From an uncultured Prevotellaceae bacterium (lineage in GTDB: Bacteria > Bacteroidota > Bacteroidia > Bacteroidales > Muribaculaceae): a stretch of DNA of 5,288 bases. The stretch covers positions 1 through 5,288 of the forward strand of contig CALZFJ010000164.1 in NCBI GenBank assembly GCA_945645715.1. The letters are read 5' to 3'. How positions within the stretch are numbered: position 1 is the first letter of the stretch; each line of letters begins with the position of its first letter. Below the pieces are notes generated by a model, which saw only the letters and a program-made list of their open reading frames with translations, was not told the DNA's origin and did not search any database. Made by a program: the position numbers and the translations under genes. Below are positions 5,215 through 5,288 of the stretch, piece by piece.

Positions 5215-5288
5215 TTAGTGCTGATAGAGATAGCGCTTGATGGAGCGCTTTGGGGTCTTCTCAAACTCCTCGTGGAGCACCTTCACGT
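5215..5288 (-). CDS. C-terminus of a probable long-chain acyl-CoA synthetase (AMP-binding family), cut by the window
   Basis: Only the last 23 codons and the TAA stop (5217-5215) are inside the window. The peptide ends EEFEKTPKRSIKRYLYQH. This resembles the extreme C-terminus of Bacteroidetes AMP-dependent fatty-acid-CoA ligases, where FEKTP is followed by a basic K-x-IKR-(Y/F)-LY ending that includes the family's C-terminal lysine region. Such enzymes activate fatty acids with ATP and CoA. The rest of the gene, its start and its catalytic motifs lie beyond 5288. It converges on the YiiX-like gene, so the repeat-rich gap is its 3' flank. The frame and stop are seen directly; the family call rests on a short motif and memory. 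Confidence 0.6.
   Translation of the reverse strand, partial: VKVLHEEFEKTPKRSIKRYLYQH

Overview
The window looks like chromosomal DNA from a gut-type Bacteroidales bacterium, possibly Muribaculaceae or a relative. The reasons are a Bacteroidetes-style GH31 glycosidase, Bacteroidetes-type promoter elements (-7 TAnnTTTG with -33 TTG/TTTG), no clear Shine-Dalgarno sequences before the starts, and moderately GC-rich genes separated by AT-rich, repeat-rich gaps. The genus is an inference; no rRNA or marker gene is present.

Layout from left to right: (1) 3-2129, plus strand, the 3' part of a GH31 alpha-glycosidase whose N-terminal beta-sandwich lies outside the window. (2) 2130-2240, a short convergent gap with a perfect 12-bp stem hairpin that probably terminates both flanking genes. 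(3) 2241-3815, minus strand, an unrecognised 524-residue membrane protein with an SH3-like extracytoplasmic part, a C-terminal membrane bundle and a CxxC/CxxC zinc-ribbon-like tail. (4) 3816-3925, a 110-bp divergent promoter region. (5) 3926 (more likely 3941)-4591, plus strand, an exported YiiX/YaeF-type permuted papain-fold hydrolase (C92/NlpC-P60 superfamily). (6) 4592-5214, a 623-bp convergent gap with no convincing gene but dense structure: a 33-bp tandem repeat array abutted by a good leftward Bacteroidetes promoter, three hairpins with TCC triloops, and a 37-bp tandem repeat bracketed by inverted arms. (7) 5215-5288, minus strand, the last 23 codons of what looks like a long-chain acyl-CoA synthetase.

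The genes do not form one operon: orientations alternate (+, -, +, -) and no pathway is shared. The enzymes are ordinary. The least explained parts are the 4720-5195 repeat mosaic, especially the promoter pointing into the 33-bp array, and the unrecognised membrane protein. I see no defence system, CRISPR array, transposase, tRNA or rRNA.
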